A DNA stretch of 64,000 nt from Macrococcoides canis (GCF_002119805.1 NZ_CP021059.1:2108001-2172000); one strand, 5' to 3'. Shown: positions 40,818 to 51,367, counted from the first letter of the stretch. The notes: generated by a model from the letters alone, not told the origin. A program made the numbers and translations.

Positions 40818-43800
40818 TTACTTAGATGATTCCGGATCTTCGTTATCCTTCTTCTTTTTCTTTAATAAACCTAGGCCTGTAAGTAATGTTATGAATGCAG
40901 GAATGATGCCTTCTTTCGCTTCTCCTGTATCTGGTAAAGTCGCTTGTTCTGAATTATTTTGCACTTTTGCATCAGCAAGTTGTGGTCTGCTATGTTCGGA
41001 TGCATTAGCTCCAATTGTGCTATTTTGTGCATTTACATCAGCAAGTTGTGGTCTGTTGTGTTCAGTATTTGTATTTATACCAGAAGAAACTTTGCTTTCA
41101 TTTTCTGAAGAGACTTCTGTTATATGCTCAGGAACAGACGGACTTACAGTTCCATCATTCGCTGGAGGCGGATCCATTGTGTCAGCTGTCTCTGGAGGTA
41201 TAACATCCTCACTGTCATCATGCCAGAATGGTAAGTTCTCCCAATCTACTTCTTCATCAATGACCTCGCTATGAGAGTTTGACTCGCTTAGACTCGTGCT
41301 CACTGAAACAGAAGTACTAAGAGATTCCGAAATACTTGTTGATGTGCTTGTCGATTCACTAATTGATGTGCTTCCACTTAAGCTACCTGACATTGAAGTA
41401 CTTAGAGAATCACTGATCGATGTCGATGTTGATGTTGATGAACTTCCACTTTGGCTATCTGACATTGAAGTACTTAGAGATTCACTGATTGATGTCGATG
41501 TTGATGTACTTCCACTTTGGCTACCTGACATTAAAGCACTTAGAGAATCACTGATTGATGTCGATGTTGATGTACTTCCACTTTGGCTGCCTGACATTGA
41601 AGTACTTAGTGACTCACTGATCGATGTCGATGTTGACGTACTTCCACTTTGGCTGCCTGACATTGAAGTACTTAGTGACTCACTGATCGATGTTGAAAGC
41701 GAAGTGCTAACTGATTCATCAGTAATGATTCCTAAAGATAATGAAGTACTATCACTCATGCTGTCTGATAATGAATGACTTAATGACAATGATGTACTTG
41801 TTGAGACACTGTCAGAAACACTATTCGACATACTATTAAAATGACTTAAAGATAAGCTCGTCGAAGTCGATGCTGATTCACTTGTTGAAGCGCTCTCTGA
41901 TTGAGATTCACTCAATGATAGAGATGTACTTGTCGATGTACTACTTGACTGACTCAATGAACCACTAAATGATGTGCTTAATGACAACGATGTACTAATC
42001 GACTCACTTACCGTCATACTTGTTGAATTTGCACTCATCGATAGAGAATTACTTATCGAAACGCTGTCTGAACCGCTGAACGATGTACTTAACGAGTCAC
42101 TAACTGACAAGCTGACAGAAGTACTGTTGCTCAAGCTGCTTGAAAGCGATGTGCTGAGTGATGTCGAGATACTCGTTGATGTACTTAATGATTGACTCAG
42201 CGAGCTACTAATCGATGTTGAAAGTGATGTACTAACGCTCTCACTTGTCGATAATGATGTACTTAACGACGTCGACACACTCGTTGATTCACTTGTCGAT
42301 GTGCTTTCAGAGTTACTCATCGATGTTGAAAGTGACGTTGATGTTGATGTACTTTCACTTGCACTTCCTGATAATGATGTACTTAACGACGTTGATACGC
42401 TTGTTGATTCACTCGTTGATGTACTTTCAAAGTTGCTTGTCGATGTACTTAACGACGTTGATCCCGATGTACTTTCACTTGTGCTTTCCGATAACGATGT
42501 GCTTAACGACGAAGATATGCTTGTTGATTCACTTGTTGATGTACTTTCAGAGTTACTCATCGATGTTGAAAGTGACGTTGATGTCGATGTACTTTCACTT
42601 GTGCTTCCTGATATCGATGTACTTAACGACGAAGACACACTTGTCGATTCACTTGTTGATGTGCTTTCAGAGTTACTCATCGATGTTGAAAGTGATGTTG
42701 ATGTTGATGTGCTGTCACTTGTGCTCACCGACAGCGATGTACTTAATGATTCTGACAACGACTGTGAAACCGATGTACTCAAACTTGTGCTCGTAGAAAT
42801 CGATTCACTATTTGATACTGACGTACTTGTCGAAGTAAGCTCTGAATCACTTGTCGATGTCGATACTGAATCACTGATTGAATTACTCAATGAATTCGAT
42901 AACGAATCACTATTCACTGTACTTGTTGATAACGATTCGCTTAATGATGCTGATGTACTATCTGATATTTGAGTAGACACTCTATCTGATGTACTCAATG
43001 AATTTGATACAGAATCACTGTTTAATGTGCTTAATGATGTTGACGTACTAAGCGAGTTTGACATACTCGTCGATTCTTGTGTCGATACTACTTCAGATGT
43101 ACTTAACGAATTCGATACAGAATCACTATTTACAGTGCTTAATGACGTTGACGCGCTTAGCGAGTTTGACATACTCGTTGATTCTTGCGTCGATACTATT
43201 TCAGATGTACTTAATGAATTCGATACTGAAATACTATTTACTGTACTTAATGATGTCGATGCACTGAGTGATGCTGAAACACTCGTTGATTCTTGAGTAG
43301 AAACATTTTCAGATAAGCTTAACGAATTTGAAACTGAATCACTTGTAACAACACTTAATGATGTCGATGCGCTTAATGATCCGGACACACTTGTTGATGC
43401 TTGTTCTGATATTTGTTGTGAATCACTCAATGATGTCGATACTGAATCACTATTTAATGCACTTAATGATGTTGAGCTACTTAATGATTCAGATACTTGT
43501 GTTGATTCTGATGTACTCGATGATAGTGAAGTACTAACAGAATCCGATATAGATGTACTTATCTCAGCACTCACTGACATTGAAGAACTTACTGATACTG
43601 ATTCTTCTGCCGACGCTGATGTACTCGCTGACATTGATGTACTTAATGATGTCGATACTGAATCACTATTTACTGTACTAATCGATGTTGACGTGCTTAA
43701 TGATTCGGATACTTGTACCGATTCTGACGTACTTGATGAAATTGACGTGCTTAATGATGTCGATACTGAATCACTGTTCTCTGTGCTTAACGATGTTGAG

Positions 43801-46800
43801 GCACTTAGTGATTCTGATACTTGTACCGATTCTGACGTGCTTGATGAAATTGACGTGCTTAATGATGTCGATACTGAATCACTGTTCTCTGTGCTTAACG
43901 ATGTTGAGGCACTTAGTGATTCTGATACTTGTACCGACTCTGACGTGCTTGATGAAATTGACGTGCTTAATGACGTCGATTCTGAATCACTGTTCTCTGT
44001 GCTTAACGATGTTGAGGCACTTAATGATTGTGATTCTTGCACCGATTCTGATGTACTTTCAACTTCAGATGTACTCAATGATGTCGATACTGAATCACTG
44101 TTCACTGTGCTTAACGATGTTGACGTACTTAATGATTGTGATTCTTGCACCGATTCTGATGTACTTCCTGACATTGATGTACTTAACGAGATTGATGTCG
44201 ACGTACTTTCTGATGTACTTGTTGACATCGATGTGCTAACCGATTCTGACACTTGTGCAGACTCTGATGTACTTCCTGACATTGACGTACTTAATGAGAT
44301 CGATGTCGACGTACTTTCTGATGTACTTGTTGACATCGATGTGCTAACCGATTCCGACACTTGTGCAGACTCTGATGTACTTCCTGACATTGACGTACTT
44401 AACGAGATCGATGTCGACGTACTTTCTGATGTACTTGTTGACATCGATGTGCTAACTGATTCTGACACTTGTGCTGATTCTGATGTACTCGCTGATGTCG
44501 ATGCGGCAAATGAGATCGATGTCGACGTACTATCTGATGTACTTGTTGACATCGATGTGCTCAATGATTCCGACACTTGTGCTGATTCTGATGTACTCGC
44601 TGATGTCGATGCAGCTAATGAGATTGATGTCGACGTACTTTCTGATGTACTTGTTGACGTCGATGTGCTCAATGATTCCGACACTTGTGCTGATTCTGAT
44701 GTACTCGCTGATGTCGATGCGACTAATGAGATCGATGTCGACGTACTTTCTGATGTACTTGTTGACGTCGATGTGCTCAATGATTCTGACACTTGTGCCG
44801 ACTCCGAAACACTTGCTTCTTTAGATGTACTTAATGATTCACTGACAACTACAGAGTCACTATTAGAAATTGATTCACTTATTACTGTTGAATTGCTTAA
44901 TGATTCTGAAATACTTATTGATTCCTGAGAATCATAAGTGCTTGTTGAATTTTCATTACTTAAAGATACCGATTCACTAAATGAAAGAGATACACTTTCT
45001 GACCTTGATGTACTTGTTGAATCACTTGCACTCGTTGAATCACTGATACTCGTGCTTTCTGACGTACTTAATGATACTGATGTACTTGTTGAATCACTGT
45101 TGCTTGTACTTTCTGACGTGCTTATTAATTCCGATGTACTTGTTGAGTCACTAATACTTGTACTTTCTGATTCACTTGCTGATACTGATGTGCTTGTTGA
45201 GTCACTGTTACTTGTACTTTCTGATGTGCTTAACGACACTGATGTACTCGTCGAATCACTGATACTCGTGCTTTCTGATGTGCTTACAGATAATGACGAG
45301 CTTGTTGAGTCACTGATACTCGTACTCTCTGATGTACTTAATGATGCTGATGTACTTGTTGAGCCACTGATACTTGTACTTTCTGATGTGCTTAATGACA
45401 CCGATGTACTCGATGAATCACTGATGCTCGTACTCTCCGAGGTACTTATCGATAACGACGTACTTGTTGAGTCACTGATACTTGTACTTTCTGATGTGCT
45501 TAATGATACTGATGCACTCATTGAGTCACTGATACTGATGCTTTCTGATGTGCTTACAGATAATGACGAGCTTGTTGATGTACTAATACTCGTACTTTCT
45601 GATGTGCTTAATGACACTGATGTGCTTGTTGATGCACTGATACTGATGCTTTCTGATGTGCTTACAGATAATGACGAGCTTGTTGATGCACTGATACTCG
45701 TACTTTCTGATGTGCTTAATGACACTGATGTGCTTGTTGAGTCGCTGTTACTCGTTGACTCTGATGTGCTTAATGACACTGATGTACTTGTTGAATTACG
45801 AATACTTGTACTCTCTGATGTGCTTAATGACGCTGATGCACTTGTTGAGTCGCTGTTACTCGTTGACTCTGATGTGCTTAATGACACTGATGTACTTGTT
45901 GAATTACGAATACTTGTACTTTCTGATATACTTTCAGACTCTGATGTACTCATTGAGTCACTGATACTTGTACTCTCCGACGTGCTTAATGACACTGATG
46001 TACTTGTTGAATCACTAATACTCACACTCTCTGATGTACTTGCGGATACTGACGTACTCGCGCTATCACTGACACTTGTACTCTCTGATGTACTTGCGGA
46101 TACTGATGTACTTGTTGAGTCACTGATACTTGTACTCTCTGATGTGCTCGTAGATTGTGAAATGCTAGTAGAATCACTATTACTCAAACTATCTGAATTA
46201 CTGATCGAAGTTGATGAACTTATCGAATCGCTAATACTCGTACTCTCCGAATCACTAATAGATGTTGATGTACTCATAGAATCACTTACACTCAGACTTT
46301 CAGAGTTACTTATTGAAACCGATGTACTTGTACTTTCACTGATACTTATACTCTCTGATGTACTTTCTGATTCTGACGTACTTGTTGAATCACTGTTACT
46401 TGTACTTTCTGATGTGCTTAAAGATTCGCTAACGCTTGTTGATGCACTGATACTTATACTTGCTGAATCACTTGTCGAAGTAGACGCACTTGTACTATCA
46501 CTTACACTCGTGCTTGCGGACTCACTTGCTGAAATCGATGTACTTGTACTATCACTGATGCTCGTACTTTCCGAGGTACTCATTGAGACTGACATACTTG
46601 CACTGTCACTTATACTTGTACTTGCTGAATCACTTTCTGATGTCGATAAACTTGTTGAGTCACTTACACTTATGCTCGCTGAGTCGCTTGCCGAAATTGA
46701 ATTACTTGTTGAATCACTGTTACTCACACTCTCTGAGTCGCTTACTGAAATCGAAGTACTCGTACTATCATTTACGCTTGTACTTGATGAGTCACTTTCT

Positions 46801-49472
46801 GATGTCGATATACTCGTTGAGTCACTTACACTTATGCTCTCTGAATCGCTTGCCGAAATTGATGCACTCTCACTATTACTGATACTTGTTGAATCTGATA
46901 AACTTGTTGATTCAGATAAACTTGTTGAATCACTTACACTTAATGATTCAGATTCGCTGACACTCACAGAACTTGAAGTGCTCTCTGATACTGAACCACT
47001 TAAAGATTCACTGTCACTGATACTTACTGAATCACTTTCAGATGTTGATACACTATTACTGTTAACAACTGATGTTGACTCAGACTCACTATTAGATATA
47101 GATGTGCTTAAAGATTCGCTAACGCTTGTTGAATCGCTGTTACTTACTGATGTTGAAGTACTTGTTGATCCAACGATACTTAATGATTCAGATGCACTAT
47201 TTGAATTAGACGTGCTTGTTGATGCACTGTTTACCAAACTCGTTGAATCACTTACTGAATTAGATGCACTAATCGACGAAGATAAACTTGTTGAAGTCGA
47301 TGTGCTGACAGATTCAGATGCTATAACTGAATTTTCTTCACTTGTTGAAATCGAAGAACTTACAGATTGCGAATTCAGAATTGAAGTCTCTTCACTTTCT
47401 GATTGTGAATTACTTATTGATTGTGATTCTACAGTTGAAACATCTTCACTTTCTGATTGTGAAGCGCTGATTGATTGCGAATCAAGAATTGAAGTCTCTT
47501 CACTTTCTGATTGAGATAAGCTTACAGATGTACTGTTGCTCGTTGATACATTTTGAGAATTTAAAGTACTTGTTGATACACTTTGAGAATTAGCCGCACT
47601 TGTCGATGTACTCTGTGAGTTTCGGATGCTCGTTGATGTATTTTGAGAATTTACAATACTTGTTGATGTACTTTGCGAATTTCGTATACTCGTTGATGTA
47701 CTTTGTGAATTAACAGTACTCGTTGATCTGCTAGTACTTTGAGAGTTAGCAGTACTTGTTGATACACTTTGAGAATTTACAACACTTGTTGATGCACTCG
47801 CACTTTGTGAATTCGCCACACTTGTCGATGTACTTGTCGATGCTGCAGTACTCGCATTTAGCGAGTTTACGGTACTTGTCGAAGCGCTCGTTGAAGCAAC
47901 CGTACTACTTGATTTACTTGTGCTTGTCGACGTACTTGTCGATGCTGATGCAGAATCAGGAACTGTAATTGTACCAGCAGCTGCAAAATAGTCTCCTAAA
48001 GTTGAACCATCCTGAGAAGCATAAGGATTAAATTTTATTGTTGTATCCGTTGTATTTAATATCGGTACAGTAAATGTTGTAGTTAAACCGTATCCTTTAT
48101 TTAAGTTAAATCCTGTAATCATTGCACCAGTTGCCCAAGAGTATCCTCCTCCTGTTGCGGTCATTGCTTGACCTGTTGCAACAGTCGATGCAGTTGCGTT
48201 TGTCGACATATCTGTCAGCGTTGTTGTCGCTGTTGAAGGCGCACCAAAACTTGGTCCTAAAGTAATCATTGGCGTTGTCGATGTAGATGTATTCTTGATT
48301 GTTGTAGAATTAGGTACTTGCGGTTTTTCAACAGTTGAAGTCGCTGGGTTATCATAAGTCGTCGTATAAGATACAGTAGCTGTCTTACCATCAGCACTTG
48401 TCGTAATCTTCAATATATAGTAAATAGGAATATTATTAAAACTATCAGTCCCTGCCCCAGTATAAGTAACTGTCTGTCCTGCTGCAGCTAACGTATTAAT
48501 AGTAGAAAATGATCCTAAAGTTATAACTTTGTTTACTGTAGGCGTTTCGCTTAAATACATTGATAAACTTTGGCTAATTGAAGTGGACTCGCTTGACGCT
48601 GCACTAGTCATATCGTTACTTAGCGAATTTGATTGCGTCGTAGAAGTCGTGTTTGCTGAATCTGATTCACTGCTTGTACTATTTAAAGATGCCACTTCAG
48701 ACTTAGTTGATGTACTAGATTCTGAACTAGTTGATGCACTAGATTCTGAAGTTGTTGATGCAGAAGTTTCACTTTTTGAATCTGAAGTTGCCGATTCGCT
48801 ACTTGAATTATTTTGTTCTGATTGTGAAGTTTCTACTTTTGCACTTTCACTATTTGAAAGGCTGATACTTTTCGATTCGCTAATGTCGTGTGATTTTAGT
48901 TCAGAGGTGGACAAACTTTCTGAAACACTAATAGAATTTGATTTAAGTTCTGAATCCGATAAACTTTCTATCTTTGATTGGCTGCCTGTATTCGATGTAC
49001 TTTCTGACGCCGTATCATTATTTTCAGAAACATTATTTGATAAAGAAGCTTCTGAAATTGATGTTTCTGAAGTTGAACTACTAAGTGAAGTCTCACTTTG
49101 TGTCTCACTCTCTGAATCTGAAATGATAGTGGAATTCTGGTTAGCCACTGTTTCACTTAACGATGTCATTTCAGAAGTGACAGGTAAATCTGATGCAGCA
49201 AATGCCTGATTATTATCTAGTAAATTAACCGTTAAAAATCCTCCTGCGAGAGCACCACCAGTTTTAGCAGCTTGTTTCGCTTTATCACCTACGCTCAATC
49301 CATCTTTATCATTATCGCTATGTTCTTTTACAATTAAAGGCATACCTAATAAGCGCAGCATTTCCAATTCTTTTATGCCCGCTTTCACCCAATGTTTTCC
49401 GGATTTATATAATTTAAATCTAACCTTCTCATCTGTAGTACTTGCTTTAAACAGTCTAATTTTTTTCGACAT
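40818..49472 (-). CDS. Serine-rich repeat glycoprotein adhesin (SraP-type, 2884 aa), substrate of the accessory Sec system
   Basis: This is a wall-anchored, heavily glycosylated adhesin. The long accessory-Sec signal (residues 1 to about 91) carries the motif KLYKSGKHWVKAGIKE, followed by a Gly/Ala-rich core (TGGALAGGFLTVNLL) and AFAAS. Then come a short Ser-rich region (about 92-310), a compact non-repeat region (about 311-505), a second Ser-rich region of over 2200 residues built from STSxSxSxS/ESxS repeats (about 506-2727), a linker with two HxRPQLADxxxQN repeats, LPDTGEAKEG (about 2847), a helix and a KKKKK tail. GAGGTGACAG precedes the ATG. The gene heads the locus in staphylococcal order (adhesin-secY2-asp1-asp2-asp3-secA2-gtfA-gtfB). 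The non-repeat region is shorter than that of SraP and its ligand is unknown. Confidence 0.96.
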   Translation of the reverse strand: MSKKIRLFKASTTDEKVRFKLYKSGKHWVKAGIKELEMLRLLGMPLIVKEHSDNDKDGLSVGDKAKQAAKTGGALAGGFLTVNLLDNNQAFAASDLPVTSEMTSLSETVANQNSTIISDSESETQSETSLSSSTSETSISEASLSNNVSENNDTASESTSNTGSQSKIESLSDSELKSNSISVSESLSTSELKSHDISESKSISLSNSESAKVETSQSEQNNSSSESATSDSKSETSASTTSESSASTSSESSTSTKSEVASLNSTSSESDSANTTSTTQSNSLSNDMTSAASSESTSISQSLSMYLSETPTVNKVITLGSFSTINTLAAAGQTVTYTGAGTDSFNNIPIYYILKITTSADGKTATVSYTTTYDNPATSTVEKPQVPNSTTIKNTSTSTTPMITLGPSFGAPSTATTTLTDMSTNATASTVATGQAMTATGGGYSWATGAMITGFNLNKGYGLTTTFTVPILNTTDTTIKFNPYASQDGSTLGDYFAAAGTITVPDSASASTSTSTSTSKSSSTVASTSASTSTVNSLNASTAASTSTSTSVANSQSASASTSVVNSQSVSTSTANSQSTSRSTSTVNSQSTSTSIRNSQSTSTSIVNSQNTSTSIRNSQSTSTSAANSQSVSTSTLNSQNVSTSNSTSVSLSQSESEETSILDSQSISASQSESEDVSTVESQSISNSQSESEETSILNSQSVSSSISTSEENSVIASESVSTSTSTSLSSSISASNSVSDSTSLVNSASTSTSNSNSASESLSIVGSTSTSTSVSNSDSTSVSESLSTSISNSESESTSVVNSNSVSTSESDSVSISDSESLSGSVSESTSSSVSVSESESLSVSDSTSLSESTSLSDSTSISNSESASISASDSESISVSDSTSISTSESDSSSTSVNDSTSTSISVSDSESVSNSDSTSNSISASDSASISVSDSTSLSTSESDSASTSISDSASMSVSMSTSESTSISDSTSTSISASESASTSVSDSTSASTSTSDSASISISASTSVSESLSTSESTSNSDSTSTSESESTSESISISESTSTSVSISNSESLSVSDSMSTSTSISDSESTSISDSISSSTSISNSDSLSNSDSTSISQSTSTSESTSISDSTSTSVSASTSESTSVSDSASTSVSASTSESVSISDSTSTSVSLSTSESTSISDSMSTSESESISESTSIRNSTSTSVSLSTSESTSNSDSTSASASLSTSESTSIRNSTSTSVSLSTSESTSNSDSTSTSVSLSTSESTSISASTSSSLSVSTSESISISASTSTSVSLSTSESTSISTSTSSSLSVSTSESISISDSMSASVSLSTSESTSISDSTSTSLSISTSESTSISDSSSTSVSLSTSESTSISGSTSTSASLSTSESTSISDSTSSSLSVSTSESTSISDSTSTSVSLSTSESTSNSDSTSTSVSASESESTSISDSTSTSELISTSESTSNSDSTSTSVSLSTSESTSISDSTSASDSTSTSRSESVSLSFSESVSLSNENSTSTYDSQESISISESLSNSTVISESISNSDSVVVSESLSTSKEASVSESAQVSESLSTSTSTSTSESTSTSISLVASTSASTSESAQVSESLSTSTSTSTSESTSTSISLAASTSASTSESAQVSESLSTSMSTSTSDSTSTSISFAASTSASTSESAQVSESVSTSMSTSTSESTSTSISLSTSMSGSTSESAQVSESVSTSMSTSTSESTSTSISLSTSMSGSTSESAQVSESVSTSMSTSTSESTSTSISLSTSMSGSTSESVQESQSLSTSTSLSTVNSDSVSTSLSTSEVESTSESVQESQSLSASTSLSTENSDSESTSLSTSISSSTSESVQVSESLSASTSLSTENSDSVSTSLSTSISSSTSESVQVSESLSASTSLSTENSDSVSTSLSTSISSSTSESVQVSESLSTSTSISTVNSDSVSTSLSTSMSASTSASAEESVSVSSSMSVSAEISTSISDSVSTSLSSSTSESTQVSESLSSSTSLSALNSDSVSTSLSDSQQISEQASTSVSGSLSASTSLSVVTSDSVSNSLSLSENVSTQESTSVSASLSASTSLSTVNSISVSNSLSTSEIVSTQESTSMSNSLSASTSLSTVNSDSVSNSLSTSEVVSTQESTSMSNSLSTSTSLSTLNSDSVSNSLSTSDRVSTQISDSTSASLSESLSTSTVNSDSLSNSLSNSISDSVSTSTSDSELTSTSTSVSNSESISTSTSLSTSVSQSLSESLSTSLSVSTSDSTSTSTSLSTSMSNSESTSTSESTSVSSSLSTSISGSTSESTSTSTSLSTSMSNSESTSTSESTSISSSLSTSLSESTSESTSGSTSLSTSTSNFESTSTSESTSVSTSLSTSLSGSASESTSTSTSLSTSMSNSESTSTSESTSVSTSLSTSLSTSESVSTSLSTSISSSLSQSLSTSTSISTSLSTSLSSSLSNSTSVSLSVSDSLSTSFSGSDSVSISNSLSMSANSTSMTVSESISTSLSLSTSFSGSLSQSSSTSTSTSLSLSESQSESASTSESASTSTSLSLSHFNSMSNSVSDSVSTSTSLSLSHSLSDSMSDSTSLSLGIITDESVSTSLSTSISESLSTSMSGSQSGSTSTSTSISESLSTSMSGSQSGSTSTSTSISDSLSALMSGSQSGSTSTSTSISESLSTSMSDSQSGSSSTSTSTSISDSLSTSMSGSLSGSTSISESTSTSTSISESLSTSVSVSTSLSESNSHSEVIDEEVDWENLPFWHDDSEDVIPPETADTMDPPPANDGTVSPSVPEHITEVSSENESKVSSGINTNTEHNRPQLADVNAQNSTIGANASEHSRPQLADAKVQNNSEQATLPDTGEAKEGIIPAFITLLTGLGLLKKKKKDNEDPESSK
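41290..47955 (-). repeat. Serine-rich repeat region 2 coding sequence
   Basis: About 6.7 kb of degenerate Ser-x codons with several sub-arrays. These include units of about 87 bp near 45000-45950, SxSESAQVSESLSTS blocks (about 96-114 bp) near 43690-44800, and SGSTSTSTSISESLS blocks near 41300-41700. The minus-strand reading is the real gene. The long open frames on the plus strand here are by-products of the composition. Confidence 0.9.
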
Positions 49473-49511
49473 TCTGTCACCTCTTAATTTTCTACCTTAT
49501 TAATGTTAAGT

Positions 49512-49540
49512 ATTATATAACTTTATAATAAAAATCACAA
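49512..49540 (-). promoter_or_regulatory. Promoter of the serine-rich glycoprotein gene
   Basis: On the minus strand TTGTGA (complement at 49535-49540) and TATAAT (complement at 49512-49517) are separated by exactly 17 bp, about 40 bp before the ATG. This is the best sigma-A type promoter in the window. Confidence 0.6.
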
Positions 49541-49633
49541 ATAATAGCACACAACATTTAAAATGTAAAATGTATATTGGAATTCCATTTTATCCTTTGT
49601 ATATACATTTCATTTTACCACCTTTTCTTCTCA

Positions 49634-49678
49634 ATAAAAGTGGACATTTAATGCTATGAAATGTCCACCTTTTTTTGT
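49634..49678. terminator. Inverted repeat in the divergent region (terminator-like or regulatory)
   Basis: The arms are GTGGACATTT at 49640-49649 and AAATGTCCAC at 49659-49668, flanked by AAAA and TTTTTTT. It sits between two divergent genes, where no transcript needs to end. The half-site GTGGACATTT also occurs upstream of the Asp-Ala adhesin (30544-30553 complement), so a shared regulatory role is possible. Confidence 0.5.
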
Positions 49679-49787
49679 TAGAGATTTAATTTCACACAAT
49701 TTATTTAGTGTACTTTTCCATTACTATCAAGTATACTTTTGATATTAATAATATATTTAAAAATTAATTTATACGAAGGAGTTCTAT

Positions 49788-51272
49788 ATGAACAATAAAA
49801 TACTATCTACAATAATCGGTACTTCCGTCCTTGCTGTAACTTTATCTACGCAAGTAGATGCTACTCAAGTTAAGGATAATAAATCTGCAATCGAGAGTTT
49901 AAAGACACTACCTCAAGAAGCAAATGCACGTGCTTTATTTAATAAATATAATGTTATCGAAACTAAAACCGATGAACTTGGTTTCACTCATTACACATTA
50001 TCTCCGAAAGTTAAAGGCAAAGTGATAGGTGATAAAGAAATTAAAGTTCATGTAAATCCTCAAGGTAAGGTAGTTCTCATTAACGGAGAAACAGATGCAG
50101 AGATTAAAGAACCTACAAATACTGTAACTCTTTCTAAGCAAGAGGCTTTAAATTATGCTTTCAGCACTATCAATACGACACAAGCACAAGCTACTAATAT
50201 AGGAAGTGATGTCGTTAAACAAAACGACCTCAATATTGACGCAAGTACAAATAAGCTTGTTTATGATATCGAACTAATAACTACTACTCCATCAATCGGT
50301 CATTGGAATATTAAAGTTGATGCTGAGACTGGTGCTATTATCGAGAAGACAAGTTTAATCGACACAGCTGCAACAACTGGACTTGGTTTAGGTGTTATCG
50401 GCTCTTACAAAACGATTAATATAAATAGTGAACCTTCTGGCTATTCATTAACTGATTTAACACATACAGGTATGCTTGCAACGTATAGATTCGATGCTGC
50501 AACTGGAAATGGGAATCTAGTGACAGATCCTGATAAAACATTCAATGCAACAAATCAAAAACCAGCAGTAGATGCTCACTATTATGCAGGTAGGGTTTAT
50601 GACTACTTCAAAAATGTTCATGGCAGAGATTCATATGATGGTTTAGGTTCAGATATTCCTTCAATCGTAAGTGTAAACACAATTAATACAACCAATGACT
50701 ACAGAAACAATGCAGCATGGATTGGTGACAAAATGATTTACGGTGACGGCGATGGTACAAAGTTCCGTGCTACTTCTGGAGCTATCGATGTCGTAGCTCA
50801 TGAGATTACACATGGTGTTACCCAAACATCTGCTAAATTAGTAAATCAAGGACAGGCAGGTGCCTTAAATGAAAGTATGTCGGATGTCTTCGCATACTTC
50901 ATCGATCCTCAAGACTGGTTAATTGCTGAAGATATTTATACACCTGCTGTTGCAGGAGATGGCTTAAGAAGTCTAGCTAATCCAGATGCTTATGGTCAAC
51001 CAAGTCATATGAGCAAATATTTAAATACCACTGCTGATTTTGGTGGAATCCATACAAATATGGGTATTCCAAATAAAGCTGCTTACAATACAATCACTAC
51101 GATTGGAAAAGAAAAGTCAGAGAAAATTTATTATCGTGCATTGACACAATATTTAACATCTACTTCTACATTCCCAGACGCTAAAAATGCATTAGTTCAA
51201 TCTGCAAGAGATTTATACGGAGAAACAACTGCAACGAGTGTGAAAGCTGCCTGGGATAAGGTGGGCGTATAA
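49788..51272 (+). CDS. Secreted thermolysin-family (M4) zinc metalloprotease, aureolysin-like
   Basis: This is a secreted neutral protease. Parts: signal peptide (MNNKILSTIIGTSVLAVTLS...VDA, about 1-25); a propeptide with FTP/PepSY-like sequence (about 30-205); then a catalytic domain. The zinc motif HEITH is at about residue 338, the third zinc ligand Glu is in GALNESMSDVFAYF (about 362), and the catalytic His is in GGIHTNMGIPNKAAYN (about 422). All expected active-site residues are present. At 494 residues it is close to aureolysin (about 509). AAGGAG lies 7 nt before the ATG, and a strong terminator follows. It is divergent from the serine-rich glycoprotein gene and convergent with the 3867-residue adhesin. 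Processing of neighbouring adhesins is a reasonable guess but not shown by the sequence. Confidence 0.93.
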   Translation: MNNKILSTIIGTSVLAVTLSTQVDATQVKDNKSAIESLKTLPQEANARALFNKYNVIETKTDELGFTHYTLSPKVKGKVIGDKEIKVHVNPQGKVVLINGETDAEIKEPTNTVTLSKQEALNYAFSTINTTQAQATNIGSDVVKQNDLNIDASTNKLVYDIELITTTPSIGHWNIKVDAETGAIIEKTSLIDTAATTGLGLGVIGSYKTININSEPSGYSLTDLTHTGMLATYRFDAATGNGNLVTDPDKTFNATNQKPAVDAHYYAGRVYDYFKNVHGRDSYDGLGSDIPSIVSVNTINTTNDYRNNAAWIGDKMIYGDGDGTKFRATSGAIDVVAHEITHGVTQTSAKLVNQGQAGALNESMSDVFAYFIDPQDWLIAEDIYTPAVAGDGLRSLANPDAYGQPSHMSKYLNTTADFGGIHTNMGIPNKAAYNTITTIGKEKSEKIYYRALTQYLTSTSTFPDAKNALVQSARDLYGETTATSVKAAWDKVGV

Positions 51273-51281
51273 TATTATAAT

Positions 51282-51313
51282 TAAAGAAGCTGGAAACCCA
51301 GCTTCTTTTTTTA
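51282..51313 (+). terminator. Terminator of the metalloprotease gene
   Basis: A stem of GAAGCTGG (51286-51293) and CCAGCTTC (51298-51305) is followed by seven T residues. Confidence 0.9.
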
Positions 51314-51315
51314 CA

Positions 51316-51358
51316 CAAAATAACCCGAAGATGACTATTCATCTTCGGGTTATTTTAA
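51316..51358. terminator. Bidirectional terminator after the 3867-residue adhesin gene
   Basis: A perfect 18-bp stem (51317-51334 with 51339-51356) has A-rich and T-rich ends. It lies just downstream of the adhesin stop codon at 51368 on the minus strand and backs up the protease terminator on the plus strand. Confidence 0.9.
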
Positions 51359-51367
51359 TGTTTAATA

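Larger units (their letters stand above)
49473..49787. other. Divergent intergenic region between glycoprotein and metalloprotease genes
   Basis: This 315-bp gap holds the glycoprotein promoter (49512-49540), the inverted repeat at 49640-49668 and a probable protease -10 (TATACT at 49732-49737) with no good -35. No gene is seen in it. Confidence 0.6.

Noticed and set aside
44938-47514. 858-codon plus-strand open frame (LVESLILVLSDVL repeats)
   Set aside because: Reverse reading of the serine-rich repeat. No ribosome site and no known family; the strand is explained by the glycoprotein gene.
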